Shown here piece by piece: positions 1 to 12,197 of a stretch of DNA of 64,000 nucleotides. Position numbers and translations under genes: made by a program. The stretch spans positions 1,373,501-1,437,500 of the forward strand of contig CM072876.1 of the NCBI GenBank assembly GCA_036937835.1. The letters are read 5' to 3'. This DNA comes from Pampus argenteus (lineage: Eukaryota; Chordata; Actinopteri; Scombriformes; Stromateidae). The notes beneath the pieces were generated by a model, which saw only the letters and a list, made by a program, of their open reading frames with translations, made no database searches and was not told the DNA's origin. Positions within the stretch are counted from its first letter, which is position 1. Each line of letters begins with the position of its first letter.

Positions 1-1700
1 CAACATGGATCAGCTGTTTTTTGATAACATGTTAACACTCAGGTTTATGTGTGTCAACAGGATTCACTGATTTCCTTCCAGTTTAATTTAATCTTAATTA
101 ATACGAATGTCTTTCTGTCATAAACAACATGCACACTACATCCAACCCCAAGAAGAAACAAGAAGAAGAAGAAAATCTGAACAAAAAAAAAAAAAAAGCC
201 GCAGGATAAAAATATAAATGTTAATAAACTTACAGTATATCTATAAATCATAACAAAGACTGCTAATATTATACAAATCTTAGTATAAAAAGTTGTTTTC
301 AAAGACTCTAATATCTGATTCAGCTGCTGAAACCACTCGATTGATTCAAATATTCCATCTTTCCGTCTTTATCTTCAGTGTCTGTCGGTACCAGGATGAT
401 CATCTGGATGTGTTTGTGGCTGCTGGTGTTTCCTGCCTCAGCGTGTGCTTACAGCTTTTCATGCAGCTGATGCCTCGGACACTTCACTGTCACTTATTCA
501 ACCTTTTTTTTTTTTCTTGCCTGTTCGCTGTTTCCTGCATTATCCTGATTCTCAATCGATGGACTCTTTGCCTCTTGCCAGGTTTTAAGCATCTTTCTTA
601 TTTGGATTAATTGGTAGCTACAGACATGCATTACGTCGACACAAATGCAAGCATGAGTTCAGTGTGGTGCTGCGATCTTTAGCATCCTGTAGTCATTTCT
701 AACCTGTGTTGAACTGATTGACACGTTGATGCAGAGAGGAGAAACTCATCAGTTGATCTTGTGACTGTTTCTAATGAAGATGCACCTCATGGCAGGTGTT
801 TCCCTGTTATATAAAGTCTACTGCTGGACGTGTTGCTGTTCTACATCACCTACGTCATCAACAGTCTGATCAAATTTACACTAAATTCAATCATTTTTAT
901 TTTTATGAGCTCATTCAACACTCGATGACACTTTGTTTGAAGTGACATCTTTATAAATAGATCTCTGCTAACTAAAGTAAATCCAAATCAATTATTTCAG
1001 CCATTTTTCAATAGTTTGTCATTTCGGTCATTTTTATAGATAAAACGATTAATTGATTAATGGAGAAAATAATCAGCAGATTAACTGTTAGTTGCTGCCC
1101 TACATACAAACGCACTTATTTCACTCACATTAATATAATGAATGTGATGAAAAACCATCAATGAGCAACAGGATGCGGTTTAAACTGCAAGTCGTTTACT
1201 TGTAAATAACTACATCACGTGGCCAAAAGAATGTGGACACACTGACTCTGTTTAATCTTTGTGTACTTTTGTTGGATTTTAGTCGACAGGTTCATTACTT
1301 CCAATAAAAATAGATATTACAATGATATTGTTGCTTCCAACTTTGTGTAATGGTTGATGTCCCACACAAAACCAGCTCTAATAAAAGGTTTCCTGGTTTG
1401 CTGTGGAGGAACTTGACTGGCCTGCACCAAGCTGTGACCTCAACCTCATCCAACACCTTTGGGATGAACCGGATCGAATCATCCGACATCAGTGTTGGAC
1501 CTCACTAATGCTTCTGTGGCTGAATGAGACCAAATCAAGGTCCCAAAATCTGGTGAAAAGCTTGTTTGCTACCTTTATTCAACCCTTTAAATTACAATGA
1601 GAGATCATTTGGTGTGCCTCACTTTATTTCTTTCTTTTGGTGTTTGAGTAGCTGATGAGCCTTCACAGCCCCCCACCTCCAGCTCCGACCCTCTCTGTCT
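1..1700. other. clvs2 intron and flanking sequence
   Basis: No coding exon is recognised here. Because clvs2 reads leftwards and its first coding exon ends at 1708, this stretch should be clvs2 intron, with the next exons beyond position 1. Open frames at 54-302 (minus) and 293-610 (plus) are low-complexity translations with no domain. A Tc1-like relic at 1216-1641 is listed separately. Confidence 0.6.
1216..1641 (+). mobile_element. Decayed Tc1/mariner-like transposon relic
   Basis: The left end carries a motif (gtggccaaaagaatgtggaca, from about 1219) that I know as the terminus of a widespread fish and vertebrate Tc1-like element. Around 1403-1590 the plus strand translates to fragments resembling the C-terminal end of Tc1 transposase: a W-P-A-P-S-x-D-L-N-L-I-Q-H-L-W-D-E stretch at about 1417-1470, where active copies have the DLNPIE signature. 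The right end near 1610-1641 (ggtgtgcctcac ... cttttgg) looks like a degraded inverted copy of the left terminus. The catalytic core is absent, so it cannot be active. It sits in a clvs2 intron. Family assignment is from memory of the motif. Confidence 0.5.
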
Positions 1701-1707
1701 TTATTAC

Positions 1708-2096
1708 CTGCTCTGGTCCCAGTTGGCTGCAAACAGAACCAGTATTTTCCTGCCGTATCTGTCCAGATTGGAGAGCACGCCGGGGAAGCCGTCCTTCAGG
1801 GCCTGCTTGATGCCTGGGTCTGTGGCTTTCAGGTTCTTGAACATGTCCAGATTCTGCTGTCGGTACTCAAAATACTGTGCCAGCAGCCGGAACGCCTCAA
1901 AGTGGTTGAACTTCCTCGCCCGGAGGAATCTGAGGATAAACGCATCGTCTGTCCTGAGGAAACCGATGTCTGGCCGTGTGATGATCATGTCCCGGACCTC
2001 CTGGATGTCCTGGTGTAAAGTCTCTGGGTTTTCTTTCAGCTCCACCTTGGCCTTCTCCAGTGTCTCTGGAGAGAGGCCAGCCTGTAAGTGAGTCAT
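1708..2096 (-). CDS. clvs2: Clavesin-2, first coding exon (partial gene)
   Basis: Clavesins are CRAL-TRIO (Sec14-like) lipid-binding proteins of neurons that bind PtdIns(3,5)P2 and clathrin/AP-1 and act in late endosome and lysosome morphology. The exon starts at the ATG at 2096 ([20 protein letters not shown]) and runs 389 nt to R130, ending at a gtaata donor (1707-1702). It holds the helical CRAL-TRIO N-terminal region ([18 protein letters not shown] at about residues 46-63) and the beginning of the lipid-binding lobe, ending NWDQSR. An in-frame ATG lies 48 nt upstream, but MTHLQAG is the family's start and a C-rich cag acceptor (about 2117-2129) separates the two, so I chose 2096. The rest of the lobe is outside the window on the left. 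The near-identity I recall is to CLVS2 rather than CLVS1; linkage with smpdl3a and fabp7 agrees, since all three are at human 6q22.31. Confidence 0.85.
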
Positions 2097-2439
2097 CTTT
2101 TGCAACAGCTGTCCCTCTACTGGGGGGGGGTGGCCACACACCAAACCAGCTTCAAATTAAACTACACAGTAAAGTAAAGCGTTACCTGCAGCAACAGGGT
2201 GAAGTGTATTAAATGACTCTTTCTGTGGTTTCCTGATCAGAAGGCCTGCTGCTGTGTAGACGGTAATCCACCCTTAACTGGCCCAGGCGCCGCTGCTATG
2301 ATGCTCCTAGGATCTATTATCAACATATGGGTCATTCACTTTTACGCACAGAAACATTTCAATTCCAGCTTCGAGAATTCAACTTTATTATATTTTTTTT
2401 TTCCACCATGTATATGATGAATGAGGTCCTCCAGGCTTC

Positions 2440-2624
2440 AGGCGGTACATCCAACCTGCTGATCCGGGCGGCCTGAGCTCAGAGCCGACAGACAGCCGCT
2501 TTCCTCCATGTCAAAGCCTCTCCTCTCCTCTTTCTGTGGCACAGTGACGACGACAGCATCACCGTCTCCCCGGCGTCGCTCGCGGCTTCCAGGCAATGCG
2601 GCAAGACCCTGCAGCACCTGCTAT

Positions 2625-2655
<31 letters not shown>

Positions 2656-2770
2656 CTCCGCCGACCGACTGATGTTGCTGGTGCTGCTGCTGGTGCCGCC
2701 TCCGACCGCTCCGTCAATTTCCTCAGATCTGGACGCTCGTTTTCGTATCTACGTCCCCCGTTTTAATCAT
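2440..2770 (-). promoter_or_regulatory. Candidate clvs2 5'UTR exon / promoter region
   Basis: This 330-bp block is richer in CpG than its surroundings and lies directly upstream (minus orientation) of the exon carrying the clvs2 start codon, which has an acceptor-like sequence before its ATG. A possible donor on the minus strand (cagcag then gttgga) lies near 2455-2465. A noncoding first exon here would fit the gene structure, but no TATA box or recognised core element is seen. Low confidence without transcript data. Confidence 0.3.
2625..2654. repeat. (ATC)n microsatellite
   Basis: About ten copies of ATC inside the CpG-rich block upstream of clvs2. Confidence 0.9.
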
Positions 2771-5176
2771 CGTCATCATCACCGCAGTTTGAGTCGGATT
2801 TAAATCTTAAGTCTGTTTCATAAAGCCGAAAAAAAGGGGGTCTCCAGCAGCACAGGTGTCCCGCGAGGTTTTGTTCCACTCCTGCCTCCGGTTTCTGGGT
2901 TTTGGAGAAGGGTGGGGTGGACGGGGTGGGGGGGATTACCGTCTCCGCTCCTCCTGCTGCTGCTGCCGTCTGTTCGCTGGGAAAGTGACTGACATCAAGA
3001 GAGTCTGTGCTCCGCATGCATGGACGCCACGGCGGGGGGAAGGGAGGGAGGGAGGGAGGGAGGAGTGGGTGGAGTGTTAAGATGAAAAGGCAACAGATAT
3101 AAAAAGGGATGCAGGGAGAGAAGGCAGAAAGATGGAGAAATGGAGAGAAGAATGGATGGATGAAGGAAAGATGCTGAGGAGAGAGAACCGAGATAAGGGA
3201 AGGGAGGGGTAAAGGGGCAATAAGCTGCAGGCAACAGGGGGGGAGGGGATGAAGATGGGGGCAGGACCCTGAGGCAAAGTCAGGGCCTCTATATCAACCA
3301 TAATGTCCCTATAGGAGCATATGTTTTAACGTGTTATTTTAATAAATTACACAACTCAAGTAAGTTTCAGGGTTATGTATGGGACATGAGACATACATGA
3401 CATCTAAATGCTGTTTATACTTCACACTACTAGAATATAATTATGATGGTAACATTTAATATTGCTTTATTACATATGTTTAATTTCAAATAATAAAAAT
3501 ATATTTTGTCTAATAATATATAAAAAATATAAATATATAATTTTAACTAAAAACACCCCAGAAACAATATAAAGGATTGTTTTTCTATATAAATGCTGTT
3601 GAAACAATATAAACATATATGTAGCCTAACAAACAATCACAGAGGTTGATTATCATCATCATAAATGTATATTACATCCAGTGAAGTAGATGGAGGATAA
3701 AGACCCACAGTAACCTTGCAGCATCATCTCTGCTTCGCTCCTTCGTTTCTGCTTTTCTTTGACAGCTGTTACAGATTCACTGGAAATCCAAATAATCCAC
3801 CCTCTTATCTTGATGGATTATAGACTTTTTTTATTTCCTGAAACTAGAAAGAAACAGTGTCACATTAAAAAGGCTCATCTAACATGTTTTGAACTGTGTT
3901 GCACAGATGCATATCAGTATGCAGTCATGAAGAACGTGATGGTTGCTGCATAGGATGAACATGTTTCCCACCATCACCGATGAATCCACACAGTTGGATC
4001 AGTAAAACATGACTTCCATTATGTGAGGTTTTATTCCTGTGATGCTGACGGCTGGTCAGATGAAGTGTGTGTGTTTGGGTGTGTGTGTTTGGGTATAAAG
4101 AGGTGGAAGGGGGAGGAGGTGGCACCTGCTCAGTGGTGACCAGACAGCTGCACTCTACTAACATGCTGATTAATTCCTATTGTATCCGCCTACTTATCTC
4201 TCTTGTGGTTTTACCGCGTCTTTACTGCCACTGAGCTCAGTTACATTCACTCTTGAGGAGTGTCTCCCTTTAGTTAAGGCAAAAACCAAGAAATATATAG
4301 ATAGAAATATGAAAGAAACATGTTCTTTAACCTGACAGGAAGTGCGTTGTTGTGTTGTTAAAGTTTACATTTTATGTTCTGATCCAACACAAAGACACCT
4401 TAAAACCTGCATTTCATTCAGGGATGCAAATGTTCAAAAGCCTTTAAATGAGGAATTCATTTTTTCAGTAAGCACATTAAACACAAAACAAAGTTCCTCC
4501 CACTCACAACAGAACAGATCCGATGTTATGATGCTCTCCAAGACCTCCAAACCTCAACCCAGTCAGGCTGGAGCATGCATGGGGCAGAGCATAAAGACCG
4601 GGGGTGGATAATATCTGGTCATTGGGGGGCAGGAAAGGGTCAGTCTGAATTGAGGGGGTGGGAGAGAGAAACAGCATCCCAGGGGAGGTGGGGGTCTCCA
4701 TAATTGCCCGGTGTTGGAGCGAATTAAATAGATTGTGGACATGCATTAGAAATTACCTCTGGATGTTCAACTGCACAGCTGTCATCTTCTCAAGTGCTTC
4801 TGCGATTTGCCTTCTTGACTGATGGCAACTGGATCTAAAAAGTTAAAGTGAGCAGCTGAACAGATTCAACCATGTTTGTTTCTCTAAAATGTTTCATTTG
4901 GTCTGCAAATGATTGTTGACAGGAAACAGTAAAAAGACCTGGGATGATTAGTTGAAGGCGACGGGTCAGTCGACATGTAAGTACACCTGGTTAAAGCTGA
5001 CAGTATTGATAAGTGATAATTAGGATATGATAGATAAATCTGATAAAATAAAACTTGTTTGATTACATTTTATATCACAGTCAACTCTTTTTATTGGGGT
5101 GTTAGAGTTGTTTTATGGTTATGATGACACCACATGAGGGACCAGAGTTTCTTTATATAAAGTATGTATGTTACTG
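2771..5176. other. Intergenic region upstream of clvs2
   Basis: No gene is recognised. It contains a GGGA-rich purine tract around 3030-3070, AT-rich sequence at 3400-3650, and a GC-richer stretch at about 4560-4745 with no repeat character that could be a conserved non-coding element. Open frames here are short, and several read through purine/pyrimidine low complexity. Confidence 0.5.
3041..3064. repeat. (GGGA)n purine tract
   Basis: Six tandem GGGA-type units within a longer purine-rich plus strand (about 3030-3250). Confidence 0.85.

Positions 5177-5219
<43 letters not shown>
5177..5219. repeat. (GAT)n microsatellite
   Basis: Fourteen tandem GAT units; the opposite strand reads as poly-His. 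Confidence 0.95.
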
Positions 5220-5459
5220 ATTCATGGTGGAGCATTTGAAATCTGACATATTTAAGTTTTGAAACAGCCGAGCATGAAGCTGTATGACTGACTGTTTGTC
5301 TGAGGCGCCATCTGCTGGTGAAAATCACCATCTTCCAGTTTGGGAACCTGTTCAGTAACTGTACTGTGACACATGCTGCCTCTGTAGATACAATCACATG
5401 CAGATTAATTGATCACTTTCAGCTTATTGAATATAAAAAAAAGAATATTAAAAAACACA

Positions 5460-5830
5460 CCAACATTTTAGAAAAGCATCAACTCACCGCGGACCAGGAG
5501 CTGCAGGTCAACCCGTCCGATCCAGACCTCAGCGGGGCAACATACCGGGCACACGGGCTCACCTCCACTCAAACTCCCCTAACGACTCCCGGAAGTTACC
5601 GGGCCGACAACCACAGGAGCAGGCGGCTTCAAATCCTCTTCAATCCGGCTGTCTTCACATCCACAAACGGAGCCCACCTGCAACAAAGACAGACAACAAG
5701 TCTACGAGTCTCCCGCGCTTCCGGCCTCACCTGAGCCAACCACCGTCAGAGTCGTCCTGTGTGACGTCACAAAGGTGCGTCATCAGGTGTTTCCCAATGC
5801 GCATGCTCCCTTCTGTGTGTGTCAGACTCT
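5460..5830. promoter_or_regulatory. CpG-rich region with CRE palindrome, no recognised gene
   Basis: A compositionally distinct, CpG-rich block in an otherwise AT-rich gap. It contains a perfect cAMP response element, tgacgtca at 5762-5769. Read on the minus strand it has gt/ag-like junctions (for example a cag|gtgaggcc donor just below the CRE and ttgcag|gtgggctcc further down). It could be a promoter and noncoding exon of a minus-strand transcript, possibly a distal clvs2 first exon, or a lncRNA promoter. No protein is recognised in any frame. Confidence 0.3.
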
Positions 5831-6800
5831 ATGGTCAGTCTCCTCTTCATCTTAGACACCTATTGGCTGTTCTCAATGACGTCAGTAATACCTGCCAGTA
5901 CACCTATAGGGTTGCCAGTTACTAAAACTACTTGAACATCACTTTAGATGCAAGTTGCAGCTACAGATGATCATGTCAATAACGTCGATCAGGTTGCACG
6001 TAACTCCAACGTCACGTCTGCCATCACATGCGCAGAGTTGCAGTTATAGATGCAGTAAGTTGATAATACAACTAATCTTACATCGATTCAGTAATTTCTA
6101 CTCTTACACCTTATTGGGATAACGAGATGACAGAAAGTTCTTCAACCATCTCCAGCTGTTCATGAGCTCTACCCAGTCATCATTACGAGAACAACATATC
6201 CTTCCCGGGTTCTTTACTTATACCTATACTGGGATGGCTATTAGAACACACACCATCAAAGTTCACCTTACGGCATCAGCTTCTTTTCCGAACTCATAAC
6301 CAGCGATCCTAGCGTGCCCTCCAGCCATCTTCAGAAAACTTCCCTTCATCACGCTGCATCCACAGCATCCACTCTGGATACTGCACTCCTCATATTGCTC
6401 AACCTAAGAAGCCACGCTTGCACTCTCCAGTTTCCTGCAGATGCTCTCAATTCACCGCTTCAACCATCATGGCTTTCCAGAACACCACATACAGCTCATA
6501 GGCCATTGGTCCTCCCAAACATACCTTCGCTACGTACACTCAGATCTCCAAGATCTCAGATCCACTCAATCTCATCTCCTTAAGTAACTGGGGGCTTTGG
6601 GGGTCCGTCATTGTCCGGGCGCTGCAGCAGATTCTCTATAAGCTTCTCCACAACTCACCCAGCACCCATCCAAACTCTTCCTCTTCAATAAATCATTTAA
6701 ACGTATAAAACGTAGGTTGTGATATATAACACAACATGCTTGCAACAGAACTGCCTTCCTGTACATGTTCAGTGTGTGAGAAAAATAGACTGAAACCACA
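5831..6800. other. Intergenic sequence before Ig-receptor A
   Basis: An open frame at 6314-6583 (plus) has no domain and looks like C-rich low-complexity translation. An AATAAA lies near 6687. The texture (mixed CpG, no simple repeat) suggests an old insertion, but I recognise no element. Confidence 0.35.
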
Positions 6801-6905
6801 ATGAGGAGGAGACACGTTGTTCATTACAGGAAGTAGATTGTGTATTTCTGCATTTTGAGAGTTAAGAGTGAGAGAAGAAGACAGAGAGAAAGACGGAGAA
6901 GCACG

Positions 6906-9082
6906 ATGGTTGAACTCAGATGGATTAAAATGTCTTTATTTCTGATACTGGGGCTTCAGTTTACAGGTAAGATACAAAAAATCATTATTACCAGTTAAAT
7001 ATTCTTCATTTTACTGAGACAGTGAAATAAACTGTTTGTTTTTAACATTCACACTACAGTCATATTCTTATTTCACTTCATTTATCACATTTCTCATCTT
7101 CTCATCAGCTGTAACTGGACTAAATCTCCTCTACATCAGAGATGGAGGCAAAGTCACTTTGTCTTGTGAAGATGTGACGACTGATCAGGATGAATGTGAC
7201 AGAACTTCCTGGATCTTCAATCCTTCAAGAAACACAGCAACAGAAGAGCTGATTAACCTTGGACAGATTGTTAGATATGTTGGATCTAAATCAGACAGAC
7301 TGAGTGTTACAGCGACCTGTTCTCTGGTTATAAAGAAGGTCACAGTTGAGGATGCTGGTCTTTACACCTGCAGACAGTTTATATCAGGACAACAACAAGG
7401 TCCAGGCTCTCTGGTTGTTCTGTCTGTTGTTACCAGTGAGTATTTACATCATGATGTTTTCAGATCAAACTGTCTTGTTACAACAAGTTAGTGAAACATT
7501 ACAATAATTATGATGACAGTGATGAAGTTAAATTTACTCTTGTTGTCTTTCTCTCACAATGTCTCCATCTTCACCAGTGACTGAACATGAGGACGCTGAT
7601 AAAAGGGAGTTAAACTGCTCTGTGTCGTCATTTGGACAGTGTAGACACACAGTGAAGTGGGTGAATCAGAGTAGAGATGTCAACCAACATAACAATGGCT
7701 TGAATATATCAGAGTCTACCTGCTCAGCCACTGTGTCCTTGACGTCTCATTTTATTTACACATCAAAATATCAGTTTTTGAAGTGTAAAGTCACAGATCT
7801 CTACAGTAGAAAAGTGCAGCAGTTTACCTTCAGTCGTCAGGTGAAACCAGGTGAGAATATGATGAGCTGTTTAAAATCACTTTATTCTGATGTGAAAATA
7901 ACAAACTGTATTTGATGTATTTTGATGTTTAATATGATAAAATGTGTCCTTGTTTAGTCACTGCAGATGGTAAACATGATGTGTTTTATCACTGTGCAGT
8001 TTATTATTATTTTCTTTTTTCATTCAACCAGGAAAAACAACAACAACAACAACAGCAACAACAAGTGAGAAAACACCTTTTAACAGTACTACATGATGAG
8101 GTCATGATTGTAACCATGAAGTACTTTCAAATACAGCAGTAGAAAGGACACATTGACCCTCAACTCCTCCAATATCTAATCCTATATGTGTGTAGATAGT
8201 TTATAGATATATTAGATAATATAAGACGCTGCAGATGTGTGTTGATTTGTCTTTCTCTCACAATGTCTCCATCTTCACCAGTGACTGAACATAAGAACAC
8301 TGATACAGTGAAGTTAACCTGCTCTGTGTCGACATATGAACAGTGTAGACACACAGTGAAGTGGGTGAATCAGGGTAATAATCAGGATGTGATCATTCAG
8401 CACATGAAGGAGTCTCAGTCTTGGAAAAAGTGAATAAGTCGAGTCAAACAATGTTCATTTGTCTTCCAGTTCATCTCTCTGTCTGTCTCTTGTTCTTGTT
8501 TCGTATGTCCAGGTGAGGACACTGAAAGAGCTGCAACAACAAAACCAACAACAACAAAAACAACAAACACAAAAACCAACCAAACCGAACCTACAACCAC
8601 TGATACTGCACCAAAACAAGGTGAGACTGAACAAGTCAATCTGTGTCTGGAGGTCTAAAGTCTGAATGTCTGAGTGACTCTTGGCTCTTGGTGGAGATAT
8701 GATTGATTGATTGATAGATTGATAGATGATAGATAGACTGTCAGTGTGTTCACACAGAACATGCACGTAGCACCAAGGTTCATTTTTCAGTTCAAGGAGT
8801 AACTGCAGGAGTTTGAACAGTGAACCGTGTTTTATTGTTTCTGGTCTATTTCCAGTTAAGTTGAGGTTCTTCATCGTGTCTGCGGGTTTAGCAGCTCTCA
8901 TTATAATCGTTGTGTCAGTCAACATATGGACCAGAACTAAAGGTGAGAACTCAACTCAACTACTTTTTATATAGCTATTAACAGCGTTGACTGTATTACT
9001 GTCAAACAAATGTTGTGTATTTGTTCCCTGTAATCCCTCAATCTCAGGTGTGTTGTGGGTTTTTTTTCTTACAGGTGTGTAA
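6906..9082 (+). CDS. Two-Ig-domain type I membrane receptor, copy A (short tail)
   Basis: Predicted cell-surface protein of 298 aa. Exons: 6906-6966 (signal peptide, MSLFLILGLQFTG core), 7109-7435 (V-type Ig domain), 7578-7850 (second Ig domain), 8032-8064 and 8513-8620 (Thr-rich stalk, probably O-glycosylated), 8856-8942 (membrane segment, about residues 272-291, with Lys/Arg just outside), 9075-9082 (Gly-Val-stop). All introns are phase 1, as usual for Ig-superfamily ectodomain exons. The V domain has the canonical B- and F-strand cysteines (LSCEDV, GLYTCRQF) plus an extra pair (DEC before the core Trp, and TATC on the E strand). The second domain likewise has two Cys pairs. The tail has no tyrosine, so signalling would need a partner, or the protein is a decoy. 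It is closely similar to copies B and C. It has two fewer V codons than B and a broken extra exon at 8282-8433. I do not recognise a named family. NITR-, CD300- and CD4-like proteins are the nearest ideas but none fits. A possible poly(A) signal is AATAAA at 9636. Confidence 0.75.
8282..8433 (+). pseudogene. Truncated duplicate of the second Ig-domain exon in copy A
   Basis: After a cag acceptor at 8279-8281 the sequence repeats the beginning of exon 7578-7850 (TEHKNTDTVKLTCSVSTYEQ, then HTVKWVNQ). It loses similarity after about 45 codons and hits a stop at 8431-8433. The preceding intron sequence (caatgtctccatcttcacca) is also copied, so it arose by tandem duplication. It lies between two stalk exons. 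Splicing from 8064 to 8513 skips it and keeps phase 1. Confidence 0.75.
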
Positions 9083-11349
9083 TGATGAAGGTGAACATGT
9101 GAAGACACTGGAGAAACCAACTCACCTCTGTCTCTTCTCGTCATGACAACTGTATATGACAAGATTCACATTAACTGTGCATTGCCGTTTTATTAATTTT
9201 ACGAGTTATCTATCTGTTTCTTGCTTCTTATGACACAGAGTTGGATGGAGTAGTTGAATTAGTCTCTTCATCTTGTGTTTGGCCTGTCTGTTACTGTGAG
9301 TTTAAATAGCAACACATCAGTGGCTGCACACGTCATCACAGCTTCCTCCTCTGCTGCTATACTTTTAGAACATTTTAACACCTTATTTTGTGGGTCCTAT
9401 TATTAATCTTATTTTCTCAGAAAAGGAAGAGTTGTCATTTCTTAAAGATGTTTTCAGGAAGGAGGAAGTTGTTTAGTGCTAATTATATATACTATATATA
9501 TATATATACCGCAAAACCTTACATCAAACTAGCAAAGCATTTATACGTCTGTGTGTGCAGAGAATAGCAGTATCCGATAAAGAATACAAATGTGTAAAGA
9601 ACGGATGTGTAGCCGAACACATCACAATCAATACAAATAAAATTAAATCTTCAGATATGTCATAAAATTCAACCATCATTCATTTTATCATTTACCTGCT
9701 GCGACATGTTCGTCTCCTCCACCAATAATAGCACGTGACAACCAGCAGGTGGCAGCATTGACACAGTTAATAAACCTACCTGTGAGATCTCACCTGTTAT
9801 TTCACCCAAATGATCTGAAAAATAATGAATACATCAACAAGTACTTCAGACTTTTTAAATATTTTACGGTGTAATTTGATATTTTCTCTTTCCGATTTTC
9901 TTGTTAATTTTCTATTTCATATGTGGTTTTATCTAAATGTTGTTTGGTCATAGTAGGAGCATTTTAATAATCAATCACATAATGCACAAAAAGATTTGTT
10001 TTCCACAAATTTATCAGAAAACATGTAAAAAAAAAAAAAAGAAACAATTTCAACATGGATGAAAAGTTAATAAATGAGAGGATAAAGTTGGAAAAGACAT
10101 TTGTGTAAAACTGGTTTCCTGTGCACCTCCCCTGAGGGTCGCACCACAAGGTCATTACAGTGTTGATCAGGTGGAATAAAAAGGGTTGCAACCCCCATAG
10201 TGATCAAAGACAGTGGTCAACATGCCACACCCCTCCTGCACAAACCCGTCTGAGGGCAAACCCACTGACCCTGCAAACAGAGCTGAAGGGGGGACTGATG
10301 GGGGGACTGATGGGGGAAGGAGTGACAGAAGGGACAGATTAAGCATTTACAGTCAGATTAACCTCCTGCTTCTCCGTTAGAGTATTATTGCTTATTGCAC
10401 AGATATAGTCCAGAGAAGAGAAGAAGAAGGATAAAAAGAAAGGAGCAGTGGCCGTTCAGTGCAGTACAGTTACTTACTTTGATGATTTTATATTGGACTC
10501 ATCATGGCCCTAGAAACATGCAGGAGTCATAAAGTTTCCATGCTTCTTTCCTTCCTTCGTGTTTATCTGATAAAACTCTGTTTGAGACTAGAATAAAAAG
10601 CAATAATCAGCAACATGTTTCCTGTACGGCAACATATGATGTCAGCAGTTTGAAACCCTTCAAACATTCCCGTCTTAGTTCATGTCACAAACTGATGTTA
10701 GGAGGCCTTAAAAACTTACCTGTATAAATATGAGCCTGATTCTCTAACAGCAAGATAAAAATAAATATACTATATTATCCCCAAGACGGCATTTGTCGAA
10801 TCCAACTGCATATATACAAGATACACATGATATAGGGACATAATTACCATATGACAGTGAACAGGCACATACGATATACACTATTGTACCTCTATTACGT
10901 AGAGCTAGACGTTGGCTCAGGTCTAGTAATCACATGGATGTCTCTGTCTTCAGGGAATCGATGTCTGCGTGTCTTCTCTGATGAGAAAAGTTCATATTTT
11001 TAGATGTCTGTTTTAACATGTATCTGCCACAAACAGTGAAATGTTGCTTTAACAACAATTATAAGCTGTACGAGTTTTTACAACCAAATTCAGATGAAAC
11101 AGAATAACATGCTGGTGTGGTTAAAACCAATAAAAAGTAATGAAACTATCCTTTCCCCGTGTCCCAGTCAGCCTTTCAACTGTACCTGTCTCCAACTGGA
11201 TCTGTTTGTTGGGTTTTTTTCTAATATCTAGAATAAACTTTCACACATCAACATGTTTTACATTTGGAGACAGTAAAGTACCTGAAAGCTGCAGAGCATC
11301 GTATCAAATATATATATAAAAGCATTGCTCCATATATGAGATACTTTAT

Positions 11350-11350
11350 G

Positions 11351-11380
<30 letters not shown>
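11350..11380. repeat. (CA)n microsatellite
   Basis: About 15 CA units. Confidence 0.9.
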
Positions 11381-11382
<2 letters not shown>

Positions 11383-12161
11383 GACAAATACCACAATAAT
11401 CAGAGCTTTGTGTTCTTACACAATAGCTTTACTCCAGTGGGAAATGTACAACTCTCGTTTCTGGATGAAATTTTAATTGGAAGTGGAGCCTCAACCATGC
11501 AGCCATGTCAATAGCTGGCCTTCATCCAACTCATTCATACTGAACACACACACACACACACAGTTAACACACACAAACACACAGTTAACACATAGAAGTT
11601 TGAGGTCATGTACTGATATAAAGATTGACATATGCATTATTCGACTATATGTAGCGGTTGGCTAAAATAAACCTTAACAAAGTGGTAAATTATTTTAAAC
11701 TAAACTATGATCTTTCCCTAAAAATAACCAGACTTTAACCAGAGCAAAGTCACATTATACAGTTGAAGGAATTGCTGGAAGTTTATCCTGTAGGTGGCGC
11801 TAGAAGAAGAGAAGAAAGGTGGTTTCAACAAAAGTACGTTTTCCCTTTAAATCCTGATGTTAAGTTAAGGATATATTTAATTATAGCGTTACAAAGATTC
11901 ACAAACATATTTATATATGAACTGTGTTTTTTTTTATTTACATTGTTCTTTTCTTCTTTTGTCCTGCTTTACTTCTCTCTTCAAATTAGCATTTTTTTTG
12001 GGTGGATGCTGGTCCAACTTGGCCCTCGTCAGGGAGTGAAGTAATGGGCTCTGTGGAGTCTGATTGGCTGTTAGGGAACTGCCTATGGTGGGCCCATACA
12101 AAGGATCTAGGCTACAAGAGGCTTAAAGCAAACTCCAATCTGAGACTGGACCCCCACTAGT

Positions 12162-12194
<33 letters not shown>
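12162..12194. repeat. (CA)n microsatellite
   Basis: About 16 CA units. Confidence 0.9.

Positions 12195-12197
<3 letters not shown>

Noticed and set aside
6314..6583. Possible small secreted protein
   Set aside because: Composition is C-rich low complexity without signal peptide or domain, and there is no promoter signal.
7036..7108. Upstream Met (MFLTFTLQSYSYF) as the start of receptor A
   Set aside because: This part lies in intron 1; the acceptor at 7107-7108 and the upstream signal exon 6906-6966 give a better, phase-consistent start. The same holds in B and C.
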